A stretch of DNA of 64,000 bases, taken from NCBI GenBank assembly GCA_964035575.1, contig OZ037837.1:310001-374000 (forward strand), given 5' to 3'. Below, piece by piece: positions 32,938-42,244 of this stretch. The stretch comes from Rhynchopus sp. YZ270_cl-10. Its lineage: Eukaryota; Euglenozoa; Diplonemea; Diplonemida; Diplonemidae. The notes beneath the pieces were generated by a model. It was not told where the DNA came from, made no database searches, and was given only the letters and a program-made list of their open reading frames with translations. The translations under genes and the position numbers were made by a program. The first letter of the stretch is position 1. Every line of letters begins with the position of its first letter.

Positions 32938-33292
32938 AAGGAAAAAAGTCGTGAAAAAGCAACCACAGCTCCACATGACAAACACAAAAGTGTCCAGTCA
33001 CGTGGGGCATTCATGCACTGAGGAGATAATGATCCAACAATTTACAAGAAAGATTACTTAACCTACTGCTGGAAATTGCCAGGTCGTAGTAACACACAAA
33101 GTGCGCCTCCGTTCGGGAAGACCGGATATTCTAGAGACCAAAAAGGCCTCTTCCGCTGGTCAAGGTATAACCGAGTGAACGGCCCAAGACCCCCGTGGAG
33201 AAGTTAAATGTTGTAATGCTATCAAGTACAAACTGCGACCACTGTCTTACCCTCCTCAATGCATGGTGGAAGATGTCTTTCACAACAAATAA
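32938..33292 (+). repeat. Interspersed repeat family D, partial copy
   Basis: AAGGAAAAAAGTCGTGAAAA through GTCTTTCACAACAAA matches 51533-51890 closely and 30655-31000 in blocks. It is cut after ACAACAAA, where GTACACAGGTACACAGG begins. Confidence 0.8.
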
Positions 33293-33359
33293 GCTGTACA
33301 CAGGTACACAGGTAAAACCCGTTAAAATTGTGTGTGAAAGTTAAAAATAGCTATATTTG

Positions 33360-33605
33360 CATTTTTCGCCCAGCATTGAGGACACATAGTCCCACCAAGG
33401 GCAATTTTGTGATGTCAAAAAAATTTTTTTTTCGGACCAAAAATTGACTTGTTTTCGGTAAAACCCACTAAAAATTGTGGTACTCTAAACTGCGTTTTAG
33501 ACCCCCACAGATGCTCAAAAGTGCCAAATTTTGCTTTTAATGGCCTCAAATCGTCGAAATTAGCCCTAAACGGGGGCAAAAAAAATTTTTCGAGAGTCCC
33601 TTTCC
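33360..33605 (+). repeat. Repeat shared with 60.85-61.08 kb
   Basis: TTTTAGACCCCCACAGATGC, GCCTCAAATCGTCGAAATTA and GAGAGTCCCTTTCCCTGGGA occur in the same order at 60959-61077. These are monomers of a diverged repeat that is locally tandem at 60.3-61.1 kb. Confidence 0.75.
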
Positions 33606-33609
33606 CTGG

Positions 33610-33780
33610 GAGGCTCCGTAATTACGGACCCTAGGGTACGTAATTACGTACCCTAGGGTACGTAATTACGGACCCTAGGGTCCGTAATTACGTACCCTAG
33701 GGTACGTAATGACACTCCGTAAAGAGGGACCCTCCTAACATGCCGTTTTACGGACCCTCGGGGTGTGCGGACCCCGCCGT
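33610..33780. repeat. Palindromic CCTAGGG / CGTAATTACG block
   Basis: Alternating self-complementary motifs (ACCCTAGGGT and CGTAATTACG) run for ~100 bases, then a unique tail leads into the octamer array. It is an inverted counterpart of 30395-30545. On either strand it can fold into stacked hairpins. Confidence 0.85.
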
Positions 33781-36029
33781 GTAGTACCATAGTACCATAG
33801 TACCATAGTACCATAGTACCATAGTACCATAGTACCATAGTACCATAGTACCATAGTACCATAGTACCATAGTACCATAGTACCATAGTACCATAGTACC
33901 ATAGTACCATAGTACCATAGTACCATAGTACCATAGTACCATAGTACCATAGTACCATAGTACCATAGTACCATAGTACCATAGTACCATAGTACCATAG
34001 TACCATAGTACCATAGTACCATAGTACCATAGTACCATAGTACCATAGTACCATAGTACCATAGTACCATAGTACCATAGTACCATAGTACCATAGTACC
34101 ATAGTACCATAGTACCATAGTACCATAGTACCATAGTACCATAGTACCATAGTACCATAGTACCATAGTACCATAGTACCATAGTACCATAGTACCATAG
34201 TACCATAGTACCATAGTACCATAGTACCATAGTACCATAGTACCATAGTACCATAGTACCATAGTACCATAGTACCATAGTACCATAGTACCATAGTACC
34301 ATAGTACCATAGTACCATAGTACCATAGTACCATAGTACCATAGTACCATAGTACCATAGTACCATAGTACCATAGTACCATAGTACCATAGTACCATAG
34401 TACCATAGTACCATAGTACCATAGTACCATAGTACCATAGTACCATAGTACCATAGTACCATAGTACCATAGTACCATAGTACCATAGTACCATAGTACC
34501 ATAGTACCATAGTACCATAGTACCATAGTACCATAGTACCATAGTACCATAGTACCATAGTACCATAGTACCATAGTACCATAGTACCATAGTACCATAG
34601 TACCATAGTACCATAGTACCATAGTACCATAGTACCATAGTACCATAGTACCATAGTACCATAGTACCATAGTACCATAGTACCATAGTACCATAGTACC
34701 ATAGTACCATAGTACCATAGTACCATAGTACCATAGTACCATAGTACCATAGTACCATAGTACCATAGTACCATAGTACCATAGTACCATAGTACCATAG
34801 TACCATAGTACCATAGTACCATAGTACCATAGTACCATAGTACCATAGTACCATAGTACCATAGTACCATAGTACCATAGTACCATAGTACCATAGTACC
34901 ATAGTACCATAGTACCATAGTACCATAGTACCATAGTACCATAGTACCATAGTACCATAGTACCATAGTACCATAGTACCATAGTACCATAGTACCATAG
35001 TACCATAGTACCATAGTACCATAGTACCATAGTACCATAGTACCATAGTACCATAGTACCATAGTACCATAGTACCATAGTACCATAGTACCATAGTACC
35101 ATAGTACCATAGTACCATAGTACCATAGTACCATAGTACCATAGTACCATAGTACCATAGTACCATAGTACCATAGTACCATAGTACCATAGTACCATAG
35201 TACCATAGTACCATAGTACCATAGTACCATAGTACCATAGTACCATAGTACCATAGTACCATAGTACCATAGTACCATAGTACCATAGTACCATAGTACC
35301 ATAGTACCATAGTACCATAGTACCATAGTACCATAGTACCATAGTACCATAGTACCATAGTACCATAGTACCATAGTACCATAGTACCATAGTACCATAG
35401 TACCATAGTACCATAGTACCATAGTACCATAGTACCATAGTACCATAGTACCATAGTACCATAGTACCATAGTACCATAGTACCATAGTACCATAGTACC
35501 ATAGTACCATAGTACCATAGTACCATAGTACCATAGTACCATAGTACCATAGTACCATAGTACCATAGTACCATAGTACCATAGTACCATAGTACCATAG
35601 TACCATAGTACCATAGTACCATAGTACCATAGTACCATAGTACCATAGTACCATAGTACCATAGTACCATAGTACCATAGTACCATAGTACCATAGTACC
35701 ATAGTACCATAGTACCATAGTACCATAGTACCATAGTACCATAGTACCATAGTACCATAGTACCATAGTACCATAGTACCATAGTACCATAGTACCATAG
35801 TACCATAGTACCATAGTACCATAGTACCATAGTACCATAGTACCATAGTACCATAGTACCATAGTACCATAGTACCATAGTACCATAGTACCATAGTACC
35901 ATAGTACCATAGTACCATAGTACCATAGTACCATAGTACCATAGTACCATAGTACCATAGTACCATAGTACCATAGTACCATAGTACCATAGTACCATAG
36001 TACCATAGTACCATAGTACCATAGTACCA
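33781..36029. repeat. Tandem octamer array (GTACCATA)n, ~281 copies
   Basis: About 2.25 kb of GTACCATA with no interruption that I can see. On the minus strand it reads TATGGTAC and continues the RNase H frame of the retroelement, so three long YYGTMVLW-repeat frames cross it; these are artefacts. It is by far the longest array here. Such purity implies very recent expansion or homogenisation, and the true length may differ in the cell from the assembled length. Confidence 0.97.
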
Positions 36030-36393
36030 GGTACCTCGTCCCCACGAGGTGCGTTTCCACGTGACGCCGACGGGTGAGGGCATTCAACAGCAAAGCAATC
36101 ACTCTGTCCTCCGCAGGATGGGGGGAACACATCTTGCGCTGACGCGCCTCCGCAGTGCTGTTGTCGTGAAAAACCGACAAGCATTGTCCTGGAGGGGCCA
36201 GTCGGTCCGCCACAGCCGTCGCCAGCAGCGCAGCAATTAATTCTCGTCTGCGGATCGGAACCGGCGGCGCACACATGCACAAAACCTCGGCCCACCTCCA
36301 AGAGAAACGGAACACCACTGTTCGGGCGAGAGGGTCCAACAGCGCCATCGCTCCACCCTGGTCGCTCGCGTCGGACCACACATGCCATCCTGT
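36030..36393 (-). pseudogene. RNase H domain of a DIRS/VIPER- or Ty3-like retroelement
   Basis: In a frame shifted by -1 from the reverse transcriptase, the sequence reads WHVWSDASDQGGAMALLDP...RRRELIAALLATAV...SVFHDNSTAEARQRK...PHPAEDRVIALL. The first Asp (SDAS), Glu (ELIAA), second Asp (HDNS) and the HPAED motif match the RNase H core of DIRS-like and Ty3-like elements. No stop codon interrupts it before it runs directly into the octamer array, so its natural end is missing or replaced. In a living element it would remove the RNA template during reverse transcription; here it is separated from the polymerase by a frame change. Confidence 0.72.
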
Positions 36394-37700
36394 TGCACTC
36401 TACGGGGCGCGCACGTCGCCAGCCATGTTTCTGCAGCACGAAACTCGACGATTATTGGGTCCGTCAAGCGTAGTGACATGTCCCAGTCGGCCAGCTTGCC
36501 ACAGTGAACGCCGATGTGTCTGGACAGGCGGGCGAGAAGAGGGAAAACAGCCATCGGCGCACGCATCACGTGGCACGCCCATCGGATGCACCCCAGATGA
36601 TGGGCCGCAGCACGACACGTCAACGTCTTTTGGGCGGGGTTGGCTGCAAGTTTGCTGACCCACTCAGGATCGAGACCCAGCGTCTTCTCGGAGAGGTTGA
36701 GAAGCACCCCATCAAAGACCCCTCCAGTGGTCGGCATCAACCCCTTGTCATCTCGGCACACCACGTTCGCCGCATCCAGGACCCCGAGGAAACGCGCACG
36801 CAAGTCCCTGACCTCTCGCAAAGTATCCCCACCAATGGCCACATCGTCGTAGATGGCTAGGCTACGCGACGCGACGTTGGCCAAGCGAGGGAGGGCACAC
36901 GTAGTCATCGCCACCCGGAACACAAAATTTCCGTGCTGCGTGCGGATGCCCAGTTTACTCCCCAGGGCTTCGCTGACCTCTAGTTGGTAGAAGTAGCCAA
37001 GGAAGTCAAGGGTGGTGAACCAGCGGTGGCGGCGGACAAAATCTTCCAGATCACCCAGCATTGGCGTGATCGGGGGGAGCACCGGTGCGGAGCGCAAGTC
37101 GAAGCCCCTTCCATCCACCAGCAGGCGCGCACACCCGTTTTTCTTCTGGATCTTGAAAAGACCCAGGGAGATTTTCGGGATGGCGGACACCTGCCGGATG
37201 ATCCCCTTCGCCAGCAGACCACCCACATCCTCCTGCGACAGGCAGTAGGAGATCCGGCTCCTGTGCGAGGAACCACATTGCAGTAAAGGTTGAGAGGTGT
37301 ACTGAGTGAACACCCAGTTCTCCCACGGGTTGAGCGCTGGTTTGATCACGTCGTAGTTGACCCTGGTTGACGGGAGGATCCAATGGTGCTGTGCATGTCC
37401 GCGCAATCGGTCGTGGAGCGACAGACTCATACGTATACGCTGCGCACACCCCAATCCGCTCCTCTTCGGCCAGCAGTATCGCACTATCCACATCCTCGGC
37501 CACCATCTCCAGAAAAGGTCGCAGTCGCCGTCCTGCCGCTCACTGTCCTCCCCAAGATCCACGCCCACCAGAGCGTCGCTGACGGCTTCCAGCAGTTCAG
37601 CGACGTGGCACTCATCCTGTACCGCCGTGGGCCATGTGCGAAGGGGGTGATTAGAGGCCAGGTCCTTGGCATAATCCGGGCTCTCACGTACAGTGCACAC
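36237..37700 (-). CDS. Reverse transcriptase of a DIRS/VIPER-like retroelement (probably defective)
   Basis: The open frame has ~487 residues; the true start is uncertain because the first codon of the open stretch is GTG. Recognisable polymerase blocks are: SQEDVGGLLAKGIIRQV; ARLLVDGRGFDL (the R.LVD.R motif); motif A HRWFTTLDFLGYFYQLEV with its Asp; and motif C SLAIYDDVAIGG with YDD. The thumb/connection region follows (FLGVLDAANVVCRDDKG...LGCIRWACHV). The distance between the RVAMTTCALP region and YDD is shorter than usual, so some of the palm may be deleted. Translation past ~36390 is out of frame with the RNase H domain. No LTRs, gag, protease or recombinase gene is adjacent. The layout resembles trypanosomatid VIPER/DIRS polyproteins more than LINEs. 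Confidence 0.75.
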   Translation of the reverse strand: MCTVRESPDYAKDLASNHPLRTWPTAVQDECHVAELLEAVSDALVGVDLGEDSERQDGDCDLFWRWWPRMWIVRYCWPKRSGLGCAQRIRMSLSLHDRLRGHAQHHWILPSTRVNYDVIKPALNPWENWVFTQYTSQPLLQCGSSHRSRISYCLSQEDVGGLLAKGIIRQVSAIPKISLGLFKIQKKNGCARLLVDGRGFDLRSAPVLPPITPMLGDLEDFVRRHRWFTTLDFLGYFYQLEVSEALGSKLGIRTQHGNFVFRVAMTTCALPRLANVASRSLAIYDDVAIGGDTLREVRDLRARFLGVLDAANVVCRDDKGLMPTTGGVFDGVLLNLSEKTLGLDPEWVSKLAANPAQKTLTCRAAAHHLGCIRWACHVMRAPMAVFPLLARLSRHIGVHCGKLADWDMSLRLTDPIIVEFRAAETWLATCAPRRVQQDGMCGPTRATRVERWRCWTLSPEQWCSVSLGGGPRFCACVRRRFRSADEN

Positions 37701-38175
37701 ACCCTGAAAACGTAACCCCTTCCCTCTAGCACAGACCCCACCTTTGGTAGTTGGTCTGCCCTACTGCCTCTTCTGCACCGTAGCTGAGTGCCACGGTGAC
37801 AGCTTGTACCCACCTGCGAAAGAATGTTCGCAAGGTCCCTTCTTCTACTAACGTAAAAAAGCGTAAAAACATAACAAAACCACAACACACCACACTGAAT
37901 AAACATCAGAGCACGTACCTGCAGATCCACAGTTGTTTAAATCATACAGTGCACACACCCGACAAGGCAAAAAAGACAAACATTTCACACAGTCCAAATC
38001 TTCATCCTTGTGCAAGATCTTGACAATTCCCACAAAAACGTGGACCACATTACAAACCGATGCTACCCTCATCAACATCAGTGCTCTCAAGATCCTCCAC
38101 GTAGGGGAGGATATTTCCTCCAGGGGCTTTTTTTTTTTTTTTTTCAGGCTTTTTTGGTGGAGGATTTCCTCCACT
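37701..38175. other. 5' side of the retroelement and spacer
   Basis: The moderate-GC part to about 37840 probably still belongs to the retroelement. Short minus-strand frames here have no recognisable domain. From 38080 the sequence carries the GATCCTCCACGTAGGGGAGG motif and GGAGGATTTCCTCC hairpins that recur at 39250 and 39860. Confidence 0.45.
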
Positions 38176-38697
38176 TTTCAACTTACCTTCCTTCACCCCC
38201 CTGTAAGGGCAACCGTAGGTGAAGTAAGGTATAGTATTGAAATCGATGTGGGGGGGGAGTAAAGGGTCAATTTTACAAAACCAGATTTTGAGGAAAATTT
38301 TGGCCGAAAATGGGCCCCACGTATAAGCAACCGGGCTCATATTTCTGAAAATTTAAGTGGTCAAAAAATTGTCCAATTTTCGAGATTGACCCCACCACTG
38401 CACGGGCGGATCCCAAAAATGCAAATAAGGACCCTTTTCAACTTACCTTCCTTCACCCCCCTGTAAGGGCAACCGTAGGTGAAGTAAGGTATAGTATTGA
38501 AATCGATGTGGGGGGGGGAGTAAAGGGTCAATTTTACAAAACCAGATTTTGAGGAAAATTTTGGCCGAAAATGGGCCCCACGTATAAGCAACCGGGCTCA
38601 TATTTCTCAAAATTTAAGTGGTCAAAAAATTGTCCAATTTTCGAGATTGACCCCACCACTGCACGGGCGGATCCCAAAAATGCAAATAAGGACCCTT
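38176..38697. repeat. Two direct tandem copies of a ~260-bp unit
   Basis: Unit 1 (38176-38435) and unit 2 (38436-38697) are nearly identical. Each starts TTTTCAACTTACCTTCCTTC, passes GTATAAGCAACCGGGCTCAT and ends GCAAATAAGGACCC. A third, inverted and slightly diverged copy is at 48860-49111. Frames opened by the duplication have no domain. Confidence 0.92.
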
Positions 38698-39220
38698 TTT
38701 AATTTGTTCTCTTGAAATGTGTAATTTCAAGTTTTCTAGAAAAAAATAGCAACTGATCCTACAAGGGTTGAAGGAAGGTGTGTGGAAAACAACAACAACA
38801 AAACAAGGAATTGCTAAGAAAAAAAACGAGGTGTGCTGTGGGAAAACCCGCGCGATTTTCGCAACCAACATAGCAGCCTGGCGCTTTGCTGGGTGGTGCT
38901 GATGCGCATGGTGTGATCGACGACAGTTAGTCGTCTGTGTTCCTTGCACACTCCTCCTCCGGCGACGATGAGTGGGAGGCTGTGGACGACAACGAGCTGG
39001 AACATGCCGACCATCCATCGAGCAAATGGTACTGGACGAAGAGGGAGTCTGAGGATGACAGCCCCCGTTCTTGAACGTTTCAAGTGCAGGCGTCCCAGTG
39101 GTTGTGGCAGCGTTTTCGCATACCTGCAGAAGAGCAGAGTGTAGATTATTTCTACAGGGCGGTGTTCAGGAGTGTGGGTCCTCCCATAACCACAGCACAC
39201 CCCGTTTTTTTTCCGATAGC
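38698..39220. repeat. Dispersed element, inverted partner of 48340-48860
   Basis: Both copies share TTTCAAGAGAACAAATTAAA (as complement), the GCAACTGATCCTACAAGGGT stretch, a GC-richer block with matched but frame-broken reading frames, and a CTGCAGAAGAGCAGA/GATTATTTCTAC end. In the plus frame near 38960 a short acidic peptide (DDEWEAVDDNELEHAD) is interrupted by a stop. This may be a decayed transposase N-terminus, but the match is too weak to name. Confidence 0.6.
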
Positions 39221-39999
39221 AATTACTTGTTTTTTTTTTTTGGCGGGCTCGGGTGGAGGATTATCCTCCTAGGGGTTTTATAGTGGGGGGTCACTTTGTC
39301 TCCCCCGAGGGAGCCAATATTTTCCCGAGCCTGTATGCACCGTCCAGGGCTGCACCTTAAAAAAAATTTGCTTGCGGCGCCATTTTCATTTTTTGCTACT
39401 CAAAAAAAGGGTTCGTTGAGTGATTCTGTAGTGTAAAAGGAAGCATTTTTACACCGTACCCCAATTTTTTTTCGCCTGCGGCGCCATTTATATTATTTTT
39501 TTGCTCCGCAAAAAAATAGTTGGCAATGTCTTTGGATACCCTTGTATTTTGCAGCCAAAAAATGCAACGTGACCAAAGCTGCAAAATTTTTTCCATTTAA
39601 AAAAAATTACCCGCCGTTGCATCAGCCCCTGCTTCTGGAAGACGTATTGGTTTTGTACGGTTCGTGGAGCGCACGGTGCAAGAGAAAGGATTAGATTTCC
39701 GTTTTTTGTTATCTCGCAAAATTGACCCGCCTCTCCGCTCTGTGGCTGTCAGGGAGGCGCGCGCGAAGCGCGCGACGACCGCTTGTTGCGGGGGAAAAAT
39801 TTTTTTTTGGGGGGTTTTTTTTGCAAAAACGAATCCTCCTCATTTCGAAAATTCTGCTTTTTTCGTGGAGGATCTTGAGAGCCCTGAATCAACATTAAAC
39901 AAACATTTTCCAACTGATGTGTCCTCACTAAACTGCCACCATGTCTGCTTTCGTTGGAAGAGCGACTTGAGGAAGCCCGTTATGCAGAACACCTCATCG
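39221..39999. other. Low-complexity spacer
   Basis: It contains the third copy of the GCGCGCGCGAAGCGCGCG palindrome (39755-39785) and GGAGGATTATCCTCC hairpins. No gene. The plus-strand frame 39664-40227 is composite and overlaps the end of the LRR gene. Confidence 0.5.
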
Positions 40000-41487
40000 T
40001 CATTGTGCGTGTCTCTGCCGTTTGTGTGCTTGCTGGGGGGATTCGTCTCTGCTTCGTTTCGGACGTGCTTCAACCACAAGCTTGCTAAGCTTGCACTTCA
40101 CTCCTGCGTCGGACACAGCACTGCTGCAGCCGGTAAGGTGAATACTCTTCAACGAAGTGCAGTTCCTAAGAAAGTCCGAACCAACAACCTTAACCCTGCT
40201 GAGTGGCGAAAGATCCAGAGTGGTTAAACCTTCGCAGTCGGAGAGAAAGCAACTACCGATGCGCGTCAAGTTGCTGAGTGGCGAAAGATCCAGAGTGGTT
40301 AAACCTTCGCAGTAGTAGAGAAAGTAAGTACCGATGCGCGTCACGTTGCTGAGTGGCGAAAGATCCAGAGTGGTTAAACATTTGCAGCCGTGGAGAAAGC
40401 TATCGCCGACTTCTGCCACGCTGCTGAGTGGCGAAAGATCCAGAGTGGTTAAACCTTCGCAGTCGGAGAGAAAGCAACTACCGATGCGCGTCAAGTTGCT
40501 GAGTGGCGAAAGATCCAGAGTGGTTAAGCCTTTGCAGTTCTTGAGAAAGTGGTTACCGAATTCTGTCACGTTGCTGAGTGGCGAAAGATCCAGAGTGGTT
40601 AAGCCTTCGCAGTCGTAGAGAAAGTAAGTACCGATGCGCGTCACGTTGCTGAGTGGCGAAAGATCCAGAGTGGTTAAACCTTCGCAGTCGTAGAGAAAGC
40701 AGCTACCGATGCGCGTCAAGTTGCTGAGTGGCGAAAGATCCAGAGTGGTTAAACATTTGCAGCCGTGGAGAAAGCTATCGCCGACTTCTGCCACGCTGCT
40801 GAGTGGCGAAAGATCCAGAGTGGTTAAACCTTCGCAGTCGGAGAGAAAGCAGCTACCGATGCGCGTCAAGTTGCTGAGTGGCGAAAGATCAAAAGTGGTT
40901 AAACCTTCGCAGCCGTCGAGAAAGCTATCGCCGACATCTGTCACGTTGCTGAGTGCTGAAAGATCCAGAGTGGTTAAGCCGTCGCAGTCGGAGAGAAAGC
41001 AGCTACCGATGCGCGTCACATTGCTCAACCCTGACAGGTCGATGCTTGTCAACGTTGTACAACTGTACAGAAAGCTATCACCAACCTCCGTCACACACGA
41101 CACAGCACTCAGATCAAGTCTCGTTAACGATGAACCGGACAAGAAGTCATCAGGAATGACAGTCACAACCTCCGCCTGCAGAAGCAAACACGCCACCTCA
41201 GGATCCTCCACCTCCACCAACCGCTCTGCAGTGATGTCGGTCTCACCCAACGCGTGAAGCTCTGCTCGGGCTGCGTACTTCGTAGCTTTCGTGAGGATGA
41301 TTGTGTCCCCAGCACTCAGCTGCGTGATGTCGTCTCCTTCGTCCTTCCCTCCGAAGCCCATGTGGAAGCTGTCCTCAGCCAACCCCACTGCAGACGCCAC
41401 CTTCTGCCGCATCGTCTCCGTTGTGTCATCCACACCCACCTCGATCATGAACAAGTTGTCGTCGTACCCCTTGATGGTTACGTCCAT
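40000..41487 (-). CDS. Ubiquitin-like / leucine-rich-repeat protein with 13 near-identical repeats
   Basis: 495 residues from the ATG at 41487-41485. Residues 1-67 are ubiquitin-like (MDVTIKGYDDNLFMIEVGVD...LSAGDTIILT), aligned with the protein at 28315. Residues ~75-117 are the family linker (LHALGETDITAERLV...ACLLLQAEVVTVIPDDF). From ~118 to ~445 run thirteen 25-residue repeats of the form LTTLDLSPLSNLTRIGSCFL. The tail RPKRSRDESPQQAHKRQR is a bipartite-type nuclear signal, matching the paralogue. The repeats are nearly identical at DNA level and arranged in higher-order blocks. The 5' leader is 23 bases long and is directly preceded by a spliced-leader-like 20-mer. That suggests this locus was made from a mature trans-spliced mRNA. 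Function: probable nuclear adaptor or scaffold (inferred). Confidence 0.92.
   Translation of the reverse strand: MDVTIKGYDDNLFMIEVGVDDTTETMRQKVASAVGLAEDSFHMGFGGKDEGDDITQLSAGDTIILTKATKYAARAELHALGETDITAERLVEVEDPEVACLLLQAEVVTVIPDDFLSGSSLTRLDLSAVSCVTEVGDSFLYSCTTLTSIDLSGLSNVTRIGSCFLSDCDGLTTLDLSALSNVTDVGDSFLDGCEGLTTFDLSPLSNLTRIGSCFLSDCEGLTTLDLSPLSSVAEVGDSFLHGCKCLTTLDLSPLSNLTRIGSCFLYDCEGLTTLDLSPLSNVTRIGTYFLYDCEGLTTLDLSPLSNVTEFGNHFLKNCKGLTTLDLSPLSNLTRIGSCFLSDCEGLTTLDLSPLSSVAEVGDSFLHGCKCLTTLDLSPLSNVTRIGTYFLYYCEGLTTLDLSPLSNLTRIGSCFLSDCEGLTTLDLSPLSRVKVVGSDFLRNCTSLKSIHLTGCSSAVSDAGVKCKLSKLVVEARPKRSRDESPQQAHKRQRHAQ
40180..41040 (-). repeat. 75-bp coding minisatellite of the LRR gene
   Basis: Units of 75 bases encode one 25-residue LRR each. 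A core block (GCTGAGTGGCGAAAGATCCA, plus strand) is identical in most units. Unit types recur in order (SNLTRIGSCFLSDCEG then SSVAEVGDSFLHGCKC, twice), showing block duplication by unequal exchange. Confidence 0.9.
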
Positions 41488-41510
41488 TTTGTCTTCCTTT
41501 TTGTGTTGCT

Positions 41511-41530
41511 CAATGAAGTACAGAAACTGT
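41511..41530 (-). other. Spliced-leader-like sequence fused to the LRR gene leader
   Basis: On the minus strand this reads ACAGTTTCTGTACTTCATTG. As I remember it, the kinetoplastid/diplonemid spliced leader exon ends ACAGTTTCTGTACTWTATTG, so 18-19 of 20 positions match. It lies 23 bases upstream of the ATG. It is followed by AGCAACAC rather than a GT splice donor, so it is not a spliced leader RNA gene. Most likely it is a genomic relic of a trans-spliced mRNA that was reverse transcribed and inserted. No second occurrence was found in the window. Confidence 0.6.
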
Positions 41531-41534
41531 GGAT

Positions 41535-42244
41535 GTTTTTTGAAAAAAGATGAACAAAAAACAGAGAGTAGACAGAAAAAGACGTTTGTGTGAAAAAGTT
41601 TTTTCTGTCAAGTGTTTTTGTGTGTTGGCGGAGAAGAAAACAGTTTACAATAAAAGACTCGTGCGTCGGTTTTCTTTTTTCACAGTCCATTTTTCCGAAA
41701 TGACCCCACTACAGTGAGGGTAGAGCTCGGAAATCCCAAAAAAGTCAAGACAAGCCCCCCAAAGCCCAAAACCCCTGCTCACCCAAAAAAAAATATTAGC
41801 GACATGCAATGTGCAAAGAACGTTTCTGTCGCGATTGAATTTGACAAATGATATTGTTTCCTTTTGTACCCCCCCTTTTCACCTCTCTCTGTGACAGCCC
41901 CCCTCCATCCCACGTCTGTGCTCTACACCAGCTTCATATACCCTTACAGACAAGTTTCGTCTGGGATCTGGGAAATTCGGAATATACGAATAGGATCATG
42001 TTGTTTAAAGTGTGGCATCAATGCAAAAACAAGAACGATCAAAATAAAGAGACAAGCATGCTTTTTGACCCAGATTTGGCACTTCTTTCAAAACCAAGCT
42101 AGGAGCCCGGTCACAACCTACCCTAGTAACAAATATTTAACGAATGGCATGAGACCAAGCACTACTGAGAACACCGATACCTCGGTAAAAATACGCACTC
42201 TGTTGGTTCTGCAAATGCGGGTAAAGAAGATTAAGATATAATTT
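41535..42244. other. Spacer between LRR genes, no gene
   Basis: It contains CTGTCAAGTGTTTTTGTGTG (41606), shared with 30120, and a TTTCCGAAATGACCCCACTA fragment (41692-41712) of the repeat seen near 5330, 47850 and 57490. Short frames have no recognisable product. Confidence 0.5.

Noticed and set aside
33653..36439. Very long minus-strand frames of 780-930 residues reading YYGTMVLW repeats
   Set aside because: They are produced by an 8-bp tandem repeat lacking stops in three frames; no non-repeat protein continues through them other than the RNase H fragment at one end.
33610..37840. LTR retrotransposon with flanking long terminal repeats
   Set aside because: No direct long repeats flank the reverse transcriptase; the only structures outside are the octamer array and palindromic blocks.
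40334..41257. Plus-strand frames with repeated LLSGERSRVVKPSQ
   Set aside because: Antisense of the 75-bp LRR units; the minus-strand product has the domain structure.
41511..41530. A spliced leader RNA gene
   Set aside because: The 20-mer is not followed by a GT donor, Sm-like site or T-run terminator; it continues directly into the leader of the LRR gene.
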